64,000 nt of DNA from Rhizobium sp. BK399 (lineage in GTDB: Bacteria; Pseudomonadota; Alphaproteobacteria; Rhizobiales; Rhizobiaceae), in the NCBI RefSeq assembly GCF_014194695.1, contig NZ_JACIAH010000001.1, forward strand, positions 1,054,001 through 1,118,000, in the 5' to 3' direction. The stretch's first letter is position 1, and the number at the start of each line of letters is the position of its first letter. The notes under the pieces were generated by a model that was not told where the DNA came from, made no database searches, and saw only the letters and a program-made list of their open reading frames with translations. Of this stretch, positions 1 to 8,193 are shown piece after piece. The translations under genes were made by a program, and so were the position numbers.

Positions 1-193
1 CAAAATCGAGCCGGCAAGAAGTTGCGGTAGTGGATTGCGGCCTCGGCCCACCGCTGCGACTTTAACGCAACTCCCGGTCACTACCTCCTTTTAATAAGGA
101 AATGTCATTTTACCAAGACTAACCCCAATGTTATAAGCGCCGGCAGGAACAAAACAAAATAACTTTGGAAACGCCCTTCAGTTCATCGAGATC

Positions 194-1603
194 GTGACAA
201 GGTCAGGATTGAAGAAAATGAAGGACGCAACTGCTAGCCTTGATCATCGTGATCACAGGATACTTTTGATATCTCGCATTCTGGGCTACTCATTTGCCTT
301 TATGCTTGTCTTCATCATCGCGATGGCGATGATCCCCAATCAGTTTTTCATCGTCTCGACGCGCGCCGTCGTCAACGCTCCCGTACAAATGATTGCTTCG
401 CCAATCTATGGCAGGGTCGACAAGATTGCGCTGCAAGTCGGGCAGGTCGTCAATCTCGGCGACGTGATGGCAACGGTTTCCAATCCCAATCAGGACCAAA
501 CGTCGCTGACGGGACTGCGGCTCGAGAAACTCGACCTGGCGGAAAAGCTCAACAATACGACGAGCGTTGTTGCCGAACGCAACGAGCAGCTGGAGAAGGT
601 CAAAGCCCAGATTGCCAGCGTGAAGGACGGTGTGCTCAGCGAGTTATCCGCGGTGATCGACAATGCGAAATCCAACGTCCAGACATACGAGGCGCGCCTC
701 AGCGAACAGGATGCGTTGCTGCAGAGGCAACTGGTACTCCTGAAAAGGGGCCTCGTCTCCGACGCGAGCATCGAGCCGCAGCGCCAGAAGCGCAATGCTG
801 CGCAATATGAACTCGACGCCGCGAGGGGCGAACTGCGCCGCAACGAGATCGTCCAATCGCTTGTCAGCCGCGATATCTACACCGGGGGCACAGTTGCCGC
901 CAACCTTTTGACGCTTGAGATGCAGCGGTCGAAGCTCTCCGGCGATATCGCCGAAGACACCATCGAAATCAATCAGATGGCAGAGCGCAAGCAACAGGTC
1001 GAAAACCTCATTGGACGCGAAGAGGGACGCCTCGGCAAGACCGGCGCCGCAGAGGTGGTGGCGGAGCGCCACGGCCAGATTGTCAGCGTGGATGCCTCCT
1101 TCGGTGATTTCGTCATGCAGGGGCAACCGGTCGCCAAGTCACTCGATTGCAATGATGCTTTTGCCGCCGCCGTCTATCGAAGCCGCGACGTGACCTCGCT
1201 TGAGATCGGGATGCCGGCGATGGTCAATTTTCGCAGCCTGGGGGTCAAGCGAAGCGCCCACATCTACAAGATCGTTCGGTACTTCAACTCGGGGCCTGAG
1301 AACCGGTACTTTGCAAAATTCCCGGAAGCCGAAGGCCACGAAGTCTACGTACTGGTCAAGATGGATGAGCCGGCCGCGGACGAGGCGACGACGGCACAGC
1401 GGAGCAATGACAAATTCTTCGGATGCCACGTCGGCGAAGACGTCATCGTTTCACTCGGGGAAACGATGATCTCGCGGGTCGCCCGATATTCAAGCTTGGC
1501 GATCAATACGATCTTTTCCTCCGGCAATATCCTCTCCGCCTCGACACTGTTCGACAAGACCGTCCGTCCACGCGCCGCAAGCGCTCAGACCGCAGCCCCA
1601 TAA
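194..1603 (+). CDS. HlyD/membrane-fusion-like protein of a polysaccharide operon
   Basis: This is an inner-membrane-anchored periplasmic adaptor-like protein, probably helping export of a polysaccharide made by the GT2 synthase two genes downstream. One membrane segment lies at about residues 29-47. A first half-lipoyl/barrel-sandwich stretch (around SPIYGRVDKIALQVGQVV) follows at about 62-100, then a long coiled-coil region at about 105-285, then a second half-lipoyl segment (HGQIVSVDASFGDFVMQGQP). This order is typical of HlyD and of Alg44/BgsB-type polysaccharide adaptors. The GTG at 194 is the longest start; ATG at 218 (residue 9) is a plausible alternative, and neither has a strong Shine-Dalgarno. 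The family is clear; the substrate is inferred from context. Confidence 0.75.
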   Translation: MTRSGLKKMKDATASLDHRDHRILLISRILGYSFAFMLVFIIAMAMIPNQFFIVSTRAVVNAPVQMIASPIYGRVDKIALQVGQVVNLGDVMATVSNPNQDQTSLTGLRLEKLDLAEKLNNTTSVVAERNEQLEKVKAQIASVKDGVLSELSAVIDNAKSNVQTYEARLSEQDALLQRQLVLLKRGLVSDASIEPQRQKRNAAQYELDAARGELRRNEIVQSLVSRDIYTGGTVAANLLTLEMQRSKLSGDIAEDTIEINQMAERKQQVENLIGREEGRLGKTGAAEVVAERHGQIVSVDASFGDFVMQGQPVAKSLDCNDAFAAAVYRSRDVTSLEIGMPAMVNFRSLGVKRSAHIYKIVRYFNSGPENRYFAKFPEAEGHEVYVLVKMDEPAADEATTAQRSNDKFFGCHVGEDVIVSLGETMISRVARYSSLAINTIFSSGNILSASTLFDKTVRPRAASAQTAAP

Positions 1604-1642
1604 ACACCACGCCGGTCTCAACCGTTGTATTGCGAGGCAGGA

Positions 1643-2950
1643 ATGAAGCGTGCGAATTGGTCGATACAAACCTTACCGGTGCTTGCGTTTATTCTAGCGG
1701 GCATTGTGCTTTTCGCCTCTTTGGCGAAGGCGGATGACGAACAGCGCAGGCAATTGGCTTGCTCGCTTTGTGACGGCTTGGCCGCGCAGATGAGTGGCGA
1801 GCCGGAACAGCCTTTCATCTTTCGGAGCTTCGAACCCGCGAATGGCGGCTCCGCGCTACACCCGGCTCTCGAGAATACGGGATTCACCTACGACAATGCG
1901 GTCGCCCTGATGGCCCTCTACGGCTGCCAGCGAAAGAAGGAGGCGCGCCGGGTTGCCGACGCGCTGGTGCTCTCACTGGAAACCGATCGTCACTACCACG
2001 ACGGACGTCTTCGTAACGCATATCGTTCGGGCCCGGTCACCCCAGGCAAGGAAGGGATGCTGCTGCCTGGTTACTGGAATGCCACCAGCAACTCCTGGAT
2101 CGAGGACGGCTACCAGGTGGGATCGGCAACGGGCAGCACCGCGTGGGGCGCGCTGGCGCTGCTGATGGCCTTTGAGGAAACAGAGCAGCCGGCCTATCTC
2201 GACGCCGCCCGCAAAATCATGGATTGGATTCACCGAAGCACGGCAGATCCCCGGAACGCCGGCTACTTCGGCGGCTACTTCGGCCACGAGCCAACGCCTG
2301 AGCGCATGACGTGGAAATCGACCGAGCATAATGTCGACGTCTATGCGGCAGACCGCTGGCTTGCACAACTGGACGAAGGCGGGGATTGGCCGCACCAAGG
2401 CGACCGCGCTCTGCAGTTCCTCAACGCCATGTGGAACGAGGGTGAAGGGCGGTTCTTTATCGGCAGCGTGCCCGATAGCAACGCTCCGAACATCGAGATG
2501 TCCGGCCTCGACGCAGAGCTCTGGCCGCTGATTGCGGTTCCCGATTTCAAGGGCAAGGCTAGCCGCGTGATCGAGTGGACAGAAATCCATCACGGCGTCG
2601 ACGGAGGCTTCGACTTCAACAGCGACCGCGACGGGATCTGGCTCGAAGGAACAGCGCAGGCAGCCCTCGTGCTTCGCCTTACCGGCCAACCGGCGAAGGC
2701 GGAGCCATTGTTCAAGACGATCGAAGCTCAACGAACCCCCGGCAACCTGATCTACGCGACGGTCAACGAGCAGCTGTCCACTGGCCTCCAGGTCGGGCCG
2801 AACTCTACGCCGGGAGACTTCAAGTATTACCGTTTGCCGCATATCGGCGCCACAGGCTGGGCCGTCCTTGCCGCACTCGATCTGAACCCCTTCGTTGGCA
2901 GCGCGGGCCAGGCGTCCGATGGCAAGGAGTCCCCATGTCCCCAGAAGTAG
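1643..2950 (+). CDS. Secreted six-hairpin glycosidase-like protein
   Basis: This is a 435-residue protein with an N-terminal signal peptide (positive MKR, hydrophobic core to about residue 28, AKA-type cleavage site), so it should act in the periplasm. The mature part has repeated helical pairs with aromatic and acidic motifs (NTGFTYDNAVALMAL, STEHNVDVYAADRW, GLDAELWPLIA, DRDGIWLEGTAQAAL). These resemble (alpha/alpha)6-barrel glycoside hydrolases or lyases, although I cannot assign a family. The start at 1643 is preferred because GAGGCAGGA precedes it; the upstream TTG at 1625 would spoil the signal peptide. It sits between the adaptor gene and the GT2 synthase, and the synthase start lies inside its last codons. 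A role in trimming or editing the polysaccharide is inference. Confidence 0.65.
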   Translation: MKRANWSIQTLPVLAFILAGIVLFASLAKADDEQRRQLACSLCDGLAAQMSGEPEQPFIFRSFEPANGGSALHPALENTGFTYDNAVALMALYGCQRKKEARRVADALVLSLETDRHYHDGRLRNAYRSGPVTPGKEGMLLPGYWNATSNSWIEDGYQVGSATGSTAWGALALLMAFEETEQPAYLDAARKIMDWIHRSTADPRNAGYFGGYFGHEPTPERMTWKSTEHNVDVYAADRWLAQLDEGGDWPHQGDRALQFLNAMWNEGEGRFFIGSVPDSNAPNIEMSGLDAELWPLIAVPDFKGKASRVIEWTEIHHGVDGGFDFNSDRDGIWLEGTAQAALVLRLTGQPAKAEPLFKTIEAQRTPGNLIYATVNEQLSTGLQVGPNSTPGDFKYYRLPHIGATGWAVLAALDLNPFVGSAGQASDGKESPCPQK

Positions 2951-5103
2951 TCACGCTGTCCGATTCGATGCTGTTTTCGGCGCTGGCCATTGCGCTGATA
3001 CTGGGATGCAGTTGGCTTCTCGATAGCCGCCGCAGCGCCGACCGGATTATCTTCGGTTCGATCCTCGTCGTGATGCTGTCGAACTACCTGTATTTTCGCC
3101 TCACCAAGACCTTGCCGGACTTCGAATGGAGCGCCTACGCGATCTGGCCCAGGATCTATTTGTCCTTCGAACTGGTCGTCATCTTCTACACGGTCTTGTC
3201 GATCGTTTTCTTTTTTCGACGAACCGATCATCACGGCGCGGCCGACGCCAGCGAGGCACTGCTGGCAAGACTTGCTCGACAGCCTGCCGTGGACGTTTTC
3301 ATCTGCACCTACAACGAAGAACTATCGATCCTGGAACGAACGATCCTTGCCGCTAAGGCGATCGACTACAGCAACTTCACGGTATGGGTGCTAGACGACG
3401 GACGGCGAGACTGGCTGCGGGATTACTGCGCAGAGGTCGGCGTCCGCTACCTGAGGCGCGAGGACAATGCCGGTGCCAAGGGCGGCAATATCAACAATGC
3501 GATACGGCAGACGGCGAAGGAAACCAACGCGCCCTTCATTCTGATCCTCGATGCGGATTTCGCGCCACAGCGTGCAATTCTGAACCGTACGGTAGGCCAG
3601 TTCATCAACACGGATGTCGGCCTCATCCAGACCCCGCAGTTTTATTACAACGCCGATCCTGTCCAGCATAATCTCCTGGCCTCGAAAGCCTGGGTCGATG
3701 ACCAGCGTATTTTCTTCGATGTCATGCAGCCGTCGAAGGATGGCTGGGGGGCCGCATTCTGTGTCGGAACGTCGTGCGTGGTCCGCCGGGACGCCTTGGC
3801 GATGATTGGCGGCATGCCCCAGGAAACGGTAACCGAGGATATTCACCTGACCTATCGGCTGCTGCAGAAGGGGCTGAAGACACGCTGGCTGAACGAGCGC
3901 CTGAGCGTTGGCCTGTCGGCCGAAAGCCTCTCCGGCTACATTACACAGCGCTGCCGCTGGTGCCTTGGCACTATCCAGGTAGCGCTCCTTCGTGATGGTC
4001 CCTTCCTTGGCAAAGGCTTCACCATCGTGCAGAGGATGCACTACTTTCACGGCCTGCTTTTCTGGTTCTGCCGCCCGTTCATCCTGCTGCTGATGGCGGC
4101 ACCGCTGCTCTACTATTTCCTTGGCCTACCGGCCATTCGCATGGAGCCCGAGGCTTTCTTTCTCTACGCACTGCCGATGGTCGCCGGCATGTGGGCGTTC
4201 CACGCATGGGTCTCGGGCGGACGCAGCCTGCCGCTCTTTACCGAAGTGTCGCAAATGGTTTCGGCCGTGCCGATCACCATCGCCCTCTTTCATGCGCTCC
4301 TGCATCCGTTCGGCCGCCCGTTCAAGGTGACGGCCAAGGGCGAGGACCGCGGGCGGGTCGAAGTCATTTATCCGATTGCCGGGACATTTCTCTGCGTCAT
4401 TGTGCTGACATTTGTCGGGATGCTGAACGGACCGCTGCTCGGAACCTACAATGATCTCGACGGCTTCAGCGTTGCATGGGGCATGGTCGTGATGGTTTAT
4501 GCCTTCGTGTCACTGCTCGTCTGCATCGAGCTTCCAAGAGAGGCGCTTGATGACATCGAGTTTCCCCTCGAGCGCCAAGGGCATGTCGCCAGCCGCGGCA
4601 AATCAGCCCCCTGCACCTTCGACACAATATCGATTCACAGGGCAAGGATGACCATGCAGGACGAGGTCGCCTTCGCCGACATGCGGTTGGGTGACCTTCT
4701 GATCTTTACGCCTTTCGCCGACTTCGATGTCGCCGGCCAAGTGACCGCCATGGACAGGGGGAGATCGGGCGTATCGGTGTCGATCGTCGGCATCAGGGAC
4801 CGGCGGGATGCCTGGGAAATCAAGAAAACGCCGGAAGAGGTTCGCCAGAAGATGGTGCAGCGGATCTTCAGCGAGATGCCGGAAGTGATGCCGCGGCGCG
4901 CTTACCCGCTTGCGGCAGGAAGAGGCCTCTGGAAACGTATGTTCGCGCGCCCTTCGGTCCTTGTCGGTAAGCTGGAACGCCACACCGTCACCGCGCGGAC
5001 ACCGCAGCGCTCACGAAGGCTCTACCGCCCACCCTTTATCAGCCGTCGAACGCCGCTTCTCCAGATCGGCAGCAGGAACGTTGCCCCACCTCTCGCCGAA
5101 TAA
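2935..5103 (+). CDS. BcsA/CrdS/BgsA-like processive GT2 glycosyltransferase
   Basis: This 722-residue integral membrane synthase should polymerise a beta-glucan-like exopolysaccharide from a UDP-sugar and pass it through the inner membrane. N-terminal membrane segments (about 12-30, 38-55, 72-95) are followed by a GT2 domain with the full processive signature: DVFICTYNEE near 120, LDDG (D154/D155), DAD (206-208), TED (300-302) and QRCRW (338-342). More membrane segments follow to about 530. The C-terminal cytosolic tail of about 190 residues shows no canonical PilZ RxxxR plus D/NxSxxG motif, so c-di-GMP control is not evident. ATG at 2935 has AAGGAG at 2924-2929 and overlaps the previous gene by 16 bp, which suggests coupled translation. 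Cellulose, curdlan or mixed-linkage glucan are all possible products. Confidence 0.85.
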   Translation: MSPEVVTLSDSMLFSALAIALILGCSWLLDSRRSADRIIFGSILVVMLSNYLYFRLTKTLPDFEWSAYAIWPRIYLSFELVVIFYTVLSIVFFFRRTDHHGAADASEALLARLARQPAVDVFICTYNEELSILERTILAAKAIDYSNFTVWVLDDGRRDWLRDYCAEVGVRYLRREDNAGAKGGNINNAIRQTAKETNAPFILILDADFAPQRAILNRTVGQFINTDVGLIQTPQFYYNADPVQHNLLASKAWVDDQRIFFDVMQPSKDGWGAAFCVGTSCVVRRDALAMIGGMPQETVTEDIHLTYRLLQKGLKTRWLNERLSVGLSAESLSGYITQRCRWCLGTIQVALLRDGPFLGKGFTIVQRMHYFHGLLFWFCRPFILLLMAAPLLYYFLGLPAIRMEPEAFFLYALPMVAGMWAFHAWVSGGRSLPLFTEVSQMVSAVPITIALFHALLHPFGRPFKVTAKGEDRGRVEVIYPIAGTFLCVIVLTFVGMLNGPLLGTYNDLDGFSVAWGMVVMVYAFVSLLVCIELPREALDDIEFPLERQGHVASRGKSAPCTFDTISIHRARMTMQDEVAFADMRLGDLLIFTPFADFDVAGQVTAMDRGRSGVSVSIVGIRDRRDAWEIKKTPEEVRQKMVQRIFSEMPEVMPRRAYPLAAGRGLWKRMFARPSVLVGKLERHTVTARTPQRSRRLYRPPFISRRTPLLQIGSRNVAPPLAE

Positions 5104-5124
5104 TGGCGCACGCCGGCAGAGTTC

Positions 5125-6219
5125 TCAGATGCGGAAGTGCTTGGAGAGCTTCAGGCCCTGCGCCTGATAGTTGGAGCCGAGGCCGGAACCATAGAGGCTC
5201 TCCGGATGCTCCTGCATGTGCTCGTAGACAAGACGGCCGACGATCTGGCCGTCTTCGAGGATGAACGGGACCTCGTGGCTGCGAACCTCAAGCACGGCGC
5301 GGCTGCCGCGACCGCCGGCAGGGGCGTGCCCAAAGCCCGGATCGAAGAAGCCCGCATAGTGCACGCGGAATTCGCCGACCAGGGGATCGAAGGGGGTCAT
5401 TTCGGCCGCGTAGTGCGGTGGCACATGGATGGCTTCGCGCGAGACGAGAATATAAAACTCGTCCGGATCCAGGATCAGTTCATTGCGACCGCGGCTATAG
5501 AGAGGTTCCCAGAAGTCGTAGATGTCGTGCTGCGCCTTCTTGTCGACATCGACGACCGCCGTGTGATGTTTTCCGCGGTAACCGATCAAGCCATCCTTGT
5601 CGCCAGCCAGATCGATCGACAGGGCAATTGCGCCGCCCGAGACGTTCGGCTGCTTGCTGGCAACCAGCGTTTCGGCATCGTGCAGCGCCAGAAGCTCTGG
5701 CTCGCCAAGCACGGAATGACCGACGCGGAAGCGAATCTGCGACAGGCGCGAACCGCGGCGCACGACGATCGGGAAGGTGCGCGGGCTAATTTCGAGATAG
5801 AGCGGACCGGAATAGCCCGCCGGGATCTTGTCGAACTCCTGAGCGTAGTCGGTGATGACGCGCGTGAAGATATCTAGCCGTCCCGTCGAGCTCTTCGGAT
5901 TGGCCGAGGCCGACATGTCGGCCGGCAGGTCGAGGCGCTCCATCAACGGAACGATGTAAACGCAGCCTGTCTCAAGAACCGCACCCTCGGAGAGGTCGAC
6001 GACGTGGAGGCTGAGGCGATCGAGCTTGTCGGACACAAGATGGGATGGGCCCGGCATGAAGCTCGCGCGAACGCGAAAAGCCCTTGCGCCGAGCCTGAGA
6101 TCGAGGCTTGCCGGCTGGATCTGGTCGTGGTCCAAATCGCGCTCGCTGGTGAGACGTCCCGCCTCAAAGAGCGCAGCTATCGCGCGATCCGCCAAAATTC
6201 CTGTTTCGCGAGCCATCAT
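5125..6219 (-). CDS. dcd: 2'-deoxycytidine 5'-triphosphate deaminase, long alphaproteobacterial form
   Basis: It deaminates dCTP to dUTP, which feeds dTMP synthesis. The protein is about 364 residues, roughly twice the usual Dcd length, as in the double-domain forms of Rhizobiales. The dUTPase/Dcd fold motifs appear in both halves: SLDLRLG near the N terminus, SANPKSSTGRLDIFTRVI in the middle, and a second half with SLSIDLAG-like and GHAPAGGRGSRAVLEVRSHEVPF segments. The start is placed at the ATG-ATG pair (6219/6216) preceded by GGATGGGG; the in-frame extension to 6270 lacks a ribosome site. It converges with the GT2 synthase gene, 21 bp away, and is divergent from metZ. Confidence 0.88.
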   Translation of the reverse strand: MMARETGILADRAIAALFEAGRLTSERDLDHDQIQPASLDLRLGARAFRVRASFMPGPSHLVSDKLDRLSLHVVDLSEGAVLETGCVYIVPLMERLDLPADMSASANPKSSTGRLDIFTRVITDYAQEFDKIPAGYSGPLYLEISPRTFPIVVRRGSRLSQIRFRVGHSVLGEPELLALHDAETLVASKQPNVSGGAIALSIDLAGDKDGLIGYRGKHHTAVVDVDKKAQHDIYDFWEPLYSRGRNELILDPDEFYILVSREAIHVPPHYAAEMTPFDPLVGEFRVHYAGFFDPGFGHAPAGGRGSRAVLEVRSHEVPFILEDGQIVGRLVYEHMQEHPESLYGSGLGSNYQAQGLKLSKHFRI

Positions 6220-6299
6220 GCCCCATCCATATTCGGTGGAGACAAAACCAAACTCAAGGAATTGACGCAAGCATAGAACGGCAGTATTGCACTTTTATC

Positions 6300-6356
6300 C
6301 CGTGGTGATTTGGCCGGTCGGCTTGCAGCCACGTTAAACAAGTGGCTAAAAAGACC
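6300..6356 (+). promoter_or_regulatory. SAM-II riboswitch aptamer upstream of metZ
   Basis: The segment matches the SAM-II (metA) consensus of alphaproteobacteria: CGTGGTGATTTG at 6301, the GCTTGCAGCCACGTTAAACA core at 6321-6340, and AAGTGGCTAAAAAG after it. CGTGG (6301-6305) pairs with CCACG (6329-6333), and GTGGC (6342-6346) can form the pseudoknot. SAM-II RNAs sense S-adenosylmethionine and repress methionine biosynthesis genes; here it lies 60-115 bp before metZ, a known SAM-II target. Confidence 0.92.
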
Positions 6357-6394
6357 GGGTGCAAAACCGGTCTGCTTTCGCGGCCGGTTTTTTT
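6353..6394 (+). terminator. Expression-platform terminator / competing hairpin of the SAM-II riboswitch
   Basis: Two hairpins compete for the same strand. GACCGG (6353-6358) can pair with CCGGTC (6367-6372), while AAACCGG (6364-6370) can pair with CCGGTTT (6384-6390), which runs into a T tract ending at 6394. The second has the form of an intrinsic terminator ending 21 nt before the metZ ATG. Ligand-controlled attenuation is inferred from this arrangement. Confidence 0.75.
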
Positions 6395-6415
6395 GTTGTT
6401 TGAAAGTGGTGATTC

Positions 6416-7600
6416 ATGAGCAAGACTTGGCGCCCCGCAACCCAACTCGTTCACGACGGCTCTCTGCGCTCGCAATACGGCGAGACCTCGGAAGCAATCT
6501 ACCTCACGCAGGGCTTTGTCTATGACAGCGCGGAAGCGGCGGAAGCACGCTTCAAGGGCGAGACGGAGGGCTATATCTACGCCCGCTACGGCAGCCCCAC
6601 CAACGACATGTTCGAGAAGCGCATGTGCGCGCTCGAAGGCGCCGAGGAAGCCCGCGCTACCGCTTCGGGCATGGCAGCCGTCACGGCAGCAATCCTCTGC
6701 CAGCTGAAGGCAGGCGACCACATCGTTGCCGCCCGCGCACTTTTCGGTTCGTGCCGGTGGGTCGTCGAGACACTCGCGCCGAAATACGGCATCGAATGCA
6801 CGCTCGTTGATGGCCGCTATCTTGAGAACTGGGAAAAGGCGATCCGCCCGACCACCAAGGTGTTCTTCCTGGAAAGCCCGACCAACCCGACCCTTGAGGT
6901 GATCGATATCGCCGGCGTTGCCAAGCTTGCCAACCAGATCGGCGCCAAGGTCGTCGTCGACAACGTCTTTGCAACCCCGATCTTCCAGAAGCCGCTTGAA
7001 CTCGGCGCCCATATCGTCGTCTATTCGGCCACCAAGCACATCGACGGCCAGGGCCGCAGCCTCGGCGGCGTGATCCTCTCCGACAAGGAGTGGGTCACCG
7101 AACATCTCCAGGACTATTACCGCCACACCGGCCCTGCGATGTCGCCATTCACGGCATGGACGCTGTTGAAGGGGCTTGAGACCTTGCCGCTTCGCGTCAA
7201 GCAGCAGACCGAAAACGCAGCGAAGATCGCCGACTTCCTGGCCGAGCAGCCGAAGGTCGCCAAGGTCATCTATCCAGGCCGCAAGGATCATCCGCAAGCC
7301 GACATCGTCGCCAAGCAGATGAAGGGTGGCTCGACACTGGTCGCCATCGAACTGAAGGGCGGCAAGGAAGCGGCTTTCGCCTTGCAGAACGCCTTGCAGA
7401 TTGTGAAGATCTCCAACAATTTGGGCGATGCCAAGAGCCTGATCACCCACCCGGCGACGACGACGCACAAGAACCTGACGGACGAAGCGCGGGCAGAACT
7501 CGGCATTTCCGGCGGCACGGTTCGTCTGTCTGCAGGCATCGAGGACACGGACGACCTGATCGAGGATTTCGCCCAGGCCCTCGCAAAAGTAAACGCCTGA
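6416..7600 (+). CDS. metZ: O-succinylhomoserine sulfhydrylase
   Basis: This PLP-dependent trans-sulfuration-family enzyme makes homocysteine directly from O-succinylhomoserine and sulfide, bypassing cystathionine. The 394-residue protein has the Cys/Met metabolism PLP fold: YARYGSPTN near 60, the ATASGMAA substrate loop, VVDNVFATP, and the PLP-lysine motif YSATKHIDGQGR near 205-215, with SLGDAKSLITHPATTTH-type residues (here NNLGDAKSLITHPATT) toward the C terminus. The SAM-II riboswitch with its terminator directly upstream supports a methionine role and the metZ name over a generic cystathionine gamma-synthase. An 11-bp hairpin follows the stop codon. Confidence 0.93.
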   Translation: MSKTWRPATQLVHDGSLRSQYGETSEAIYLTQGFVYDSAEAAEARFKGETEGYIYARYGSPTNDMFEKRMCALEGAEEARATASGMAAVTAAILCQLKAGDHIVAARALFGSCRWVVETLAPKYGIECTLVDGRYLENWEKAIRPTTKVFFLESPTNPTLEVIDIAGVAKLANQIGAKVVVDNVFATPIFQKPLELGAHIVVYSATKHIDGQGRSLGGVILSDKEWVTEHLQDYYRHTGPAMSPFTAWTLLKGLETLPLRVKQQTENAAKIADFLAEQPKVAKVIYPGRKDHPQADIVAKQMKGGSTLVAIELKGGKEAAFALQNALQIVKISNNLGDAKSLITHPATTTHKNLTDEARAELGISGGTVRLSAGIEDTDDLIEDFAQALAKVNA

Positions 7601-7611
7601 TTGGTCTGGCA

Positions 7612-7639
7612 TCGGCCGGATTGAAGCAAATCCGGCCGA
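7612..7639 (+). terminator. Strong hairpin downstream of metZ
   Basis: A perfect 11-bp stem, TCGGCCGGATT (7612-7622) with AATCCGGCCGA (7629-7639), encloses a 6-nt loop 12 bp after the metZ stop. No T tract follows, so it is either a weak terminator or a 3'-end stabilising hairpin. Confidence 0.55.
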
Positions 7640-7800
7640 CAGCCATACGCCCTTTGTCGCAAGCAAGACTGCCGAAAATCGGACTTAATACGCGAAACTT
7701 CTTGCCATTACAGGCATTTCGGACGTGATCGACTATCGGTTTATTGACGGATTGGTCGCTGTATAAGATACCGGTAACGTATGTTGACTATGGTGTAGGT

Positions 7801-8193
7801 ATGTACCGCGCCCTTACACGAGACATTGAAGTCGTCGTCGAACCCTTTTATCTGGAGGAGCAATCCGATCCGGAGGACGATCGCTATGTCTGGGGCTACC
7901 GGATCGTCATCAGCAACAATTCCGACAAAACCGTGCGACTGGTGAACCGCTATTGGAACATCACCGATCAGAACGGTATCGTCGATGAGGTCACGGGCGC
8001 CGGCGTAGTCGGCGAGCAGCCGCGCCTTTCTCCGGGCGATACGTATGAATATTCCTCGGGCTGCCCACTGGATACGCCATCAGGACTGATGTTCGGCCAC
8101 TACCAGATGGAAACCGACGAAGGCGAGCTTTTCAATGTCGAAATACCCGCCTTCTCCCTGGATTCGCCAGGACTTCTCAGGGTCCTGAACTGA
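7801..8193 (+). CDS. apaG: ApaG domain protein
   Basis: This is a 130-residue ApaG/F-box-associated-type beta-sandwich protein, full length for the family. Typical segments are visible: [18 protein letters not shown] at the N terminus, the [13 protein letters not shown] strand pair, the [10 protein letters not shown] motif, and the glycine-rich [27 protein letters not shown] region. ApaG has been linked to cobalt/magnesium resistance and diadenosine tetraphosphate in enterobacteria; its biochemical role is unsettled. The ATG at 7801 gives the standard length; a TTG at 7744 in frame would add an atypical 19-residue leader. The stop abuts that of hslO, which is convergent. Confidence 0.9.
   Translation: MYRALTRDIEVVVEPFYLEEQSDPEDDRYVWGYRIVISNNSDKTVRLVNRYWNITDQNGIVDEVTGAGVVGEQPRLSPGDTYEYSSGCPLDTPSGLMFGHYQMETDEGELFNVEIPAFSLDSPGLLRVLN

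Noticed and set aside
1..90. Possible start of a minus-strand gene leaving the left edge, with AAGGAGGT at 83-90 and GTG at 79-81
   Set aside because: Only one base separates the ribosome-site-like sequence from the GTG, and the 27 codons visible show no recognisable protein.
4540..5100. PilZ domain in the GT2 synthase tail
   Set aside because: No RxxxR motif followed by D/NxSxxG could be found, so c-di-GMP binding is not claimed.
6254..7666. 470-codon minus-strand frame opposite metZ
   Set aside because: metZ has riboswitch, motifs and family length; the opposite frame is low-complexity shadow coding.
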